Source: Tubulanus polymorphus
Lineage: Eukaryota; Nemertea; Palaeonemertea; Tubulaniformes; Tubulanidae
Length of the DNA: 64,000 nt
Direction of reading: 5' to 3'
Assembly (NCBI RefSeq): GCF_964204645.1
Contig: NC_134033.1
Location: forward strand, 2,539,631-2,603,630
The notes below the pieces were generated by a model. The model did not search any database. It was not told the origin of the DNA and saw nothing but the letters and a program-made list of their open reading frames with translations. A program made the translations under genes and the position numbers. Below are positions 60,226 to 64,000 of this stretch, piece after piece (within the stretch, counting starts at the first letter, position 1; the number at the start of each line of letters is the position of its first letter).

Positions 60226-60435
60226 CTGATTATCTTTTGTTGGCAGACGGCAAGTCCCCGGCACTGACGGGCAAATTTCTATAGAGGTGTTTCCTGTGAC
60301 GTCATAGTATGACAAGAAAAGGTAATCAGAGAATTGATCACCTGTGGAACTGATACGCTTCGAACCTCTAGACACATTACAGACGGACTGTGACCATATT
60401 CGTCGTGAACATTATTTGAAAATTTACCGGACGAG

Positions 60436-60441
60436 AAAGAA

Positions 60442-60524
<83 letters not shown>

Positions 60525-60548
60525 AAGAGAGACAGAGAGAGAAAGAGT
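60436..60548. repeat. (GA)n microsatellite
   Basis: About 110 bp of GA/AGAGAC. A shorter GA-rich tract precedes the intact GPCR at 61683-61725, so the tract seems to be part of the duplicated unit. Confidence 0.9.
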
Positions 60549-60797
60549 AGACAGGACAGGGTAATGATAAACTCGACGCTATATCGGTTACTAAAACAGG
60601 TGGCGAAGGAAGAAAACTTCGAGTAATATCCCGAACGCTCGTGAGATTTGTATATGGATGAGAAATCGATGAATTCTTAGAATTCAACCGTGATTAAGGT
60701 GTTCATAAACGCATTAATTTCTCTAAAGTATTGTTCCTGTATCCGCTGGGAAGCGCGTTCAACTTTCTGACAATCATTTTACTGATAAAGTGTCGCA
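60543..60797 (+). pseudogene. Truncated copy of the downstream GPCR gene
   Basis: 60543-60665 resembles 61725-61835 (the 5' flank and start region, sharing GAGATTTGTATATGGATGAGA versus the intact version). 60722-60797 is nearly identical to 61952-62026, encoding TM1 (LFLYPLGSAFNFLTIILLI). The copy stops at CGCAC, where repeat sequence of the foldback family begins (about 60830). Only the first tenth of the receptor is present, so it is non-functional. Confidence 0.7.
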
Positions 60798-60829
60798 CAC
60801 GTTAAAACCAACCTTTCACGGACACCAAC

Positions 60830-61565
60830 TCAAAAAAAAATCAAACGAAATCGACTAATCAAATAAATTACGGGGTCAATCCCTATTTTAAGTTAAAGAA
60901 AAAACTAACCTTTCGTTTTTACTGCGAATTAGAAAATACGGCTTCAACGAAAAACCACGTTAAAAACAAAAAGACCACGTCACAACGAAGTTCTTTCTTT
61001 AAATCATATATGTCATAAGTAGCGATTGACCCTGAAGTTCATTCAATAGATAGATTTCGTTTAATTTGTTTCGATTTGATCGTTGTCCCTTACAAACCCA
61101 CGACGCCTACCGGGATCGGACACAGGCGGTTTTCATTTTGATTTGAAATCACGAATCGAAGTACAGATATAGTTTGCGTGATCGGCGGTCGAATTTACAG
61201 AATCGTTTTTGTTACATGTTTTTTTGAAGTACGTATCTGGAACTGGTTGTAACGTGGCTCAAGACGAAAAGTGTAAAATGTAGAAAAGAAAATAGTCATA
61301 TTGTGTCATTTAAATAGTTTCATATCTTTATTTCAATGCGGCCCGAATTAGCTAAGATACATGTCGCTTAGTTGCGAGAGATTCACACGGTTAAAATTTA
61401 CCAAAGTGTCGTCAAAATCGATTATAGGACCGATCAAATATGAATAAACACATGGCTCATCCAACCGGACGAAAAGTATCCTAACAAAATGGCGGCTAGC
61501 AACTTTAAAATGGTTACTAAAACTTACATTCAAAGCGCGCTCGTTCTCTGCGTTCTCAGTTCGTC
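60830..61565. mobile_element. Foldback-family element (inverse copy)
   Basis: Matches 45000-45835 in the opposite orientation, including GACGAAAAGTGTAAAATGTA and a flank with TACATGTCGC, ATTATAGGACCGATC and AACAAAATGGCGGC. It separates the truncated receptor copy from the intact gene. Confidence 0.6.
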
Positions 61566-61817
61566 TGTAATGTGCCTACCGCTGCATTGAGCCGACAGAT
61601 TCGAAGCGCGTTCAACTACCATGTACGGAAAAGAAAAAAAAACAGGGAGTGTCAATCTAGAGAGCTTACCGGCAGTCTGACGTGAGAGAGACAGACAGAG
61701 AGAGGGGAGAGAGAGGGAGGAGAGATATCGTAAACTCGATGCTACTGAACTGGCTCAGTTTGTGCGAAGGAGGAAAACTTCAGGTTATCGCTCAAACGCT
61801 CGTGAGATTTATGTACG

Positions 61818-63041
61818 ATGAGAAACTTGACGCTGCCGTCGTTACCAACGCCCCCTGCAACACGGCCGCTACCTGCGTCGCCACCTCAGTTTATCAGGGC
61901 TTTCTTACATTTTCTCCATGAATACAATGTTGTATGGCGCGTTAAAATCGCTGAAGTATTGTTCCTGTATCCGCTGGGAAGCGCGTTCAACTTTCTGACA
62001 ATCATTTTACTGATAAACTGTCGCAGATTTCAGTCGGTTCGTTACACGTTCCCCTATCTCATAACACTGGCGTTTTCGGATCAACTTGTCGTGTTGTTTG
62101 GTTTAAGGAAATTCGCTAACACCATTGTGTCAACCCTAACAGATGGATTAGGATATCATCCGGAATGTAAAAGTTGGACTCTACATGGGCGTCAAAAGGG
62201 CGTCGCATCATGTCCATCGATTTATTATTATTGGCATTATTTCTATCGTGTAATAGAACGGAATACTCCGGTTTGTTACATCGAGTATTTGTTCAATGAT
62301 CAAGCGATCACTGTGTCTAATTATATCATTGTTGTGATTTCTATCGAGAGATTTGTCTCCGTTCGTTTTCCTTTTTTCCATATGAAATATTTCACCGTTA
62401 CTCGACGTAGATTCGCCGTAATAATTGTAGTCGTTTCTGCAACAATTTTGAACTTGGATCTGCCGATATTTAATCGAATTAGGTTACCGAAAAGGCGTAA
62501 TGGTGGCTACCACGAGTTCTACTGTAGTTCGTATAGTTATCGTGACAACACTGTCATGGTACGCACATACAGATCTGTTGCGGTATTTATTCGGGATATA
62601 GTCCCGGTTTTGATTGTAGTAACAACATCAGTGGCAACTGCTAGAATTCGCCGTGGAGGTAAAACACGTATTGGCGCCTCAGTCGGCAACAGTCGTCATA
62701 AAACTGAAACCAGTAAAACACTTCTACTAATAGTTCTTGTTTATCTGGTACTAGTAATGCCATACGCTATATGCGACTGTACGGACAAGTTGGCCAGTGT
62801 GGTGTCCTCGTTAGTGCGTCGAATTAATGGCTTTGAAATCACTATCGGAGAAACCCCCATCATTGTCTTCTTTGTTAGGATACTGTGGAATATATTTGCC
62901 CGGATATTAACGTTTCCTCGACAGTGCGTTTTCTGTGTGAATTTCTTTATATACGTAACAACGCTGAGAGTTTTCCGACGCAAACTTGTCGGTGTTTTCC
63001 GCTGTAACTGTCGCCGAACGATTCCGAGTCAGTCCCAGTAG
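61818..63041 (+). CDS. Orphan rhodopsin-type GPCR, intronless
   Basis: A single exon of 407 residues from the ATG at 61818. TM1 starts near 45 (LFLYPLGSAFNFLTIILLI). TM2 has LAFSDQL (~85-91), TM3 ends ISIERFVSV (ERF at 177-179 in place of DRY), and TM7 has VNFFIYV in place of NPxxY. The second loop carries extra cysteines (CPSIYY, CYIEY, FYCSS), and the third cytoplasmic loop is basic. This fits the large group of invertebrate class A peptide (FMRFamide/myosuppressin-like) orphan receptors. The ligand is unknown. It is intronless, with a truncated copy just upstream, so it is probably one of a local duplicated family. The last residues (SQSQ) and the TAG stop are contributed by a SINE. Confidence 0.8.
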   Translation: MRNLTLPSLPTPPATRPLPASPPQFIRAFLHFLHEYNVVWRVKIAEVLFLYPLGSAFNFLTIILLINCRRFQSVRYTFPYLITLAFSDQLVVLFGLRKFANTIVSTLTDGLGYHPECKSWTLHGRQKGVASCPSIYYYWHYFYRVIERNTPVCYIEYLFNDQAITVSNYIIVVISIERFVSVRFPFFHMKYFTVTRRRFAVIIVVVSATILNLDLPIFNRIRLPKRRNGGYHEFYCSSYSYRDNTVMVRTYRSVAVFIRDIVPVLIVVTTSVATARIRRGGKTRIGASVGNSRHKTETSKTLLLIVLVYLVLVMPYAICDCTDKLASVVSSLVRRINGFEITIGETPIIVFFVRILWNIFARILTFPRQCVFCVNFFIYVTTLRVFRRKLVGVFRCNCRRTIPSQSQ

Positions 63042-63205
63042 CTCAGTGGGGTAAGGCGTGATGCTGTTGCATTCACTACCCTATCAGTGTCGAGTGGCAA
63101 ACGGGTTTGAGTTCTGCTGGCTGCTTACAATGCGTGCGGGGCTGTTGTCCAATCGTGACGGTAGATGATGGAAAATCAATGATCCAAAAGGATTGAAATA
63201 AACGA
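63029..63205 (+). mobile_element. tRNA-derived SINE at the 3' end of the GPCR
   Basis: Box A TAGCTCAGTGG (63039-63049) and box B GGTTTGAGTTC (about 63103-63113) are correctly spaced. The following GCTGGCTGCTTACAATG matches the 31.4-kb copy. The TAG of box A is the stop codon of the GPCR frame. Confidence 0.75.
63197..63202 (+). terminator. Probable poly(A) signal of the GPCR
   Basis: AATAAA lies about 155 bp after the stop, within or at the end of the SINE tail. Confidence 0.45.
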
Positions 63206-64000
63206 TATTAATATCACTTAAACTGTACCATTTAATCAATTACCTAAACTTGATATTTAATGTCGTGGAAGCTAGGAACAAGGAAATTAACTAAGTTTTA
63301 TTGAAGCCTCGATCGATGAAATATATTGATTAATGTTTTCGATAATGAATAACTGAATGACAATGGGAACAGCATTAAACGAATATGATACCAAGACTCA
63401 TTCGCATCTGCGATGTACGGCGTATTCAGATCTCACTGGCCATGTTTTGGTAGAAAAAAACATATCATCAATTCAATCCATTGAATCGATAATATTGATC
63501 GGCAACTAATATTGCCCCAATGTCATCCTAGTAGTCAATAAAGATTCATTACCAAAAATATAATTCACGAAGTTTTGCTTATTGTAAAATAATCGCCAAA
63601 ATGTTCTCAACTGTATTGTATATTGAAGCCGGTTTGTGAAACGCCAATATCGATGACGTAGTGCACATTGACACACATACTGCACAAACCCCTTTTCGGA
63701 AAAACCAAAAAAAGGTTGAAGCTCATTTTTGCTTTTTTCTCAAAAAGATAAACCTGCTTGTCTTAACTATCAAGTTCATCGATATCCATCAGATATCCAA
63801 GAAGGCTATCCTGGTGGCCATATTTGACGTCTGATGACCTCCGTTTAGAAAATGTTGGGCATTGAAACGACTGTAAGACATCTAGAAGGGCATACTGATA
63901 CAGTGTGAACTGCCAGTTCGTTCAGTTTGCCATCCCGTGAAAAATAGGTCAGTGTCGTTCAGAATGATGTAACGGTCGTGATCTTCTGGCCAAATTTTTG
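63203..64000. other. Intergenic end of the window
   Basis: Contains a copy of the ~220-bp dispersed element (63470-63690, ending GACGTAGTGCACATTGACAC). I see no gene. Confidence 0.55.

Noticed and set aside
1-64000. CRISPR array or prokaryotic operon interpretation of the regular repeats
   Set aside because: The tandem repeats are contiguous without unique spacers, and the window has GT-AG introns and SINEs, so it is animal DNA.

Overview
The window is genomic DNA of an intron-rich bilaterian animal. Short GT-AG exons, AATAAA polyadenylation sites, tRNA-derived SINEs, many palindromic MITEs and abundant minisatellites all point to this. The gene content is a galaxin-like di-cysteine protein, a GRL101-type LDLa/LRR/7TM receptor with CUB and C-type lectin ectodomains, a three-finger GPI protein and an orphan rhodopsin-type receptor. 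It suggests a marine invertebrate, most likely a lophotrochozoan (nemertean, brachiopod, annelid or mollusc), but the species was not identified. All gene models were built by hand from reading frame, splice sites and phase matching, without transcripts.

Layout. 1-7.2 kb is gene-poor and repeat-rich, with one hairpin at ~1.01-1.10 kb that looks like a pri-miRNA. 7.75-9.42 kb (-) is a small secreted or membrane protein with a Thr/Pro stalk and a SEA-like domain. 11.2-30.9 kb (+) is a 31-exon gene for a ~1177-residue coiled-coil protein I do not recognise; all splice phases agree, and introns 12, 17, 18 and 27 carry MITEs or minisatellites. 31.7-34.6 kb (-) is a three-exon galaxin-like gene, convergent with the coiled-coil gene. 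35.0-37.7 kb is intergenic and contains a piggyBac-like deletion derivative. 37.7-44.1 kb (-) is a three-exon, 1925-residue receptor. 44.1-47.9 kb is repetitive (foldback element, 39-bp array, long polypurine tract). 47.9-52.1 kb (+) is a three-finger (Ly6/uPAR) GPI protein whose introns and 3' UTR are filled with 39-bp arrays in opposite orientations. 52.1-56.3 kb is mostly empty, with a row of CTCF-like sites and a possible histone-fold exon (-). 56.3-59.8 kb (+) is a secreted Asn/Pro-rich repeat protein with a 49-bp satellite in its last intron. 60.5-60.8 kb is a broken copy of the receptor gene that follows. 61.8-63.0 kb (+) is a single-exon rhodopsin-type GPCR whose stop codon and probable poly(A) signal lie in a SINE.

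The main theme is how mobile DNA shapes the region. Two unrelated minisatellites (39 bp and 49 bp) have monomers matching one arm of a palindromic MITE also present here as single copies. Two genes appear to end inside transposable elements. One small exon is flanked by inverted minisatellite arrays. The genes do not form an obvious pathway: three encode extracellular or secreted proteins and two are seven-transmembrane receptors.
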